Shown here: positions 6,272 through 6,875 of the stretch, piece after piece
How the letters are laid out: each line of letters starts with the position of its first letter
Position numbering within the stretch: the stretch's first letter is position 1
NCBI GenBank assembly: GCA_003520285.1
Contig: DOVB01000114.1
Span: 1 to 6,875 of the forward strand
Direction of reading: 5' to 3'
DNA length: 6,875 nt
DNA from: Halieaceae bacterium
GTDB taxonomy: Bacteria; Pseudomonadota; Gammaproteobacteria; Pseudomonadales; Halieaceae
Translations under genes and position numbers: made by a program
The notes under the pieces: generated by a model
The model's database searches: none
What the model saw: only the letters and a program-made list of their open reading frames with translations
What the model was told of the DNA's origin: nothing

Positions 6272-6875
6272 AGCGCAGCACCTCGGCAGGCATTATTCGA
6301 CTCGCTCGCAGAGCGGGATAGTAAGACGCTAGAGCGCTTAACAAGAACGCAGTAAACCCGACGATCGCAACATCACTCGCCTTTAACTGAGAAGGTAAGT
6401 CACTGATAAAATAAACGGAAGGATCGAACAGCTTGACCCCAACTAACAGCTCAATACCTGCTACAACTTGCGGCATAAAAATAGCTAATGCACTGCCAGC
6501 TACTAAGCCCACCACAATCGCGACACCAGACATGAACAGGCCCTGCCATAAAAAGACTTTCACCAAATCTTGACGCCCGAGACCCATCATTCCCAGTACG
6601 GCGATGTCTTTACGACGCGACTGAACGGACATCGCAAGCGTGGCAATCAAGTTAAAAGCGGCCACAATCACCAAAAAAAACAACAAGCTGGCGACCATAC
6701 GCTTTTCCATTCGAATAGAGGCAAACAAAGACCCCTGAGACTCAGTCCAATCAACGACGGTAGCGTCAGCAAACGCGGGGGCATCACGCCATACTCCAGC
6801 CACCTTCGTCGACTGCCACAAGTCCTCAAGCCGAATTTGCCAGGTGCGAGGTGTATCCTGAAATAAGTGCTCGGC
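6264..6875 (-). CDS. lolC: Lipoprotein-releasing ABC transporter permease LolC, C-terminal part (5' end beyond window)
   Basis: The frame is open from the right edge to a TGA at 6266-6264, giving 203 residues, about half of a normal LolC (E. coli 399). The true start lies outside the window. A TTG at 6821 is an internal Leu codon in the continuous frame and not a start. The visible part holds the end of the periplasmic domain (1-55), then membrane segments at about 61-84, 104-132 and 168-187. LolC-type features include LFASIRMEK (50-58), VAAFNLIATL (71-80), DIAVLGMMGL (90-99) and the ending PAEVLRYE, which matches PAEALRYE of E. coli LolC and differs from the LolE ending. The LolA-binding Hook would be near or beyond the edge, so it cannot be checked fully. 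It is first of the visible lol genes and overlaps lolD by 8 bp. Confidence 0.92.
   Translation of the reverse strand, partial: AEHLFQDTPRTWQIRLEDLWQSTKVAGVWRDAPAFADATVVDWTESQGSLFASIRMEKRMVASLLFFLVIVAAFNLIATLAMSVQSRRKDIAVLGMMGLGRQDLVKVFLWQGLFMSGVAIVVGLVAGSALAIFMPQVVAGIELLVGVKLFDPSVYFISDLPSQLKASDVAIVGFTAFLLSALASYYPALRASRIMPAEVLRYE

Noticed and set aside
6819..6821. TTG as a start codon for a short LolC
   Set aside because: The frame continues upstream to the window edge with LolC-like sequence and no ribosome binding site precedes the TTG, so the gene is cut by the window rather than short.
1..6875. Mobile element, defence system or other novel system
   Set aside because: All genes are recognised housekeeping families in a familiar order. 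There are no transposase or integrase genes, terminal repeats, CRISPR repeats or visible compositional breaks.

Overview
The window looks like an ordinary chromosomal cell-envelope locus of a gammaproteobacterium. The gene order lolC-lolD-lolE, DUF2062, comEC, exbB, exbD, lpxK is, from memory, the arrangement seen in Pseudomonas and many marine gammaproteobacteria. Base composition appears moderate and even, and I see no insertion sequence, phage gene, tRNA, rRNA or CRISPR array. I cannot assign a genus from this sequence alone.

Layout, read on the minus strand from the right end. (1) lolC enters from beyond the right edge, with only its C-terminal 203 codons present. It overlaps lolD by 8 bp, and lolD overlaps lolE by 4 bp (GTGA). 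Together they encode the inner-membrane ABC transporter that extracts lipoproteins for delivery to the outer membrane. (2) A 134-bp convergent gap follows, holding a degenerate 62-bp tandem repeat. Its first unit is the 3' end of a plus-strand DUF2062 membrane-protein gene (3688-4251). (3) An 80-bp divergent gap separates DUF2062 from comEC, a 771-codon DNA-uptake channel gene with a complete C-terminal metallo-beta-lactamase-like domain. (4) A 56-bp gap after comEC carries the best sigma70-like promoter in the window (TTGTGA-16-TATAAT) and a strong ribosome binding site. It leads a tight exbB-exbD-lpxK operon with a 4-bp GTGA overlap between exbB and exbD. lpxK begins one base after the exbD stop codon. 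Its start is an easily missed GTG, and it runs off the left edge after 61 codons.

Together, the Lol transporter sorts lipoproteins, LpxK phosphorylates the lipid A precursor, and the ExbB/ExbD pair is a proton-driven motor whose partner is not encoded here. ComEC is a membrane channel for single-stranded DNA and DUF2062 is a small membrane protein of unknown function. All complete genes appear intact, with no frameshifts. I did not find a new defence, mobile or metabolic system. The least explained element is the tandem repeat between DUF2062 and lolE.
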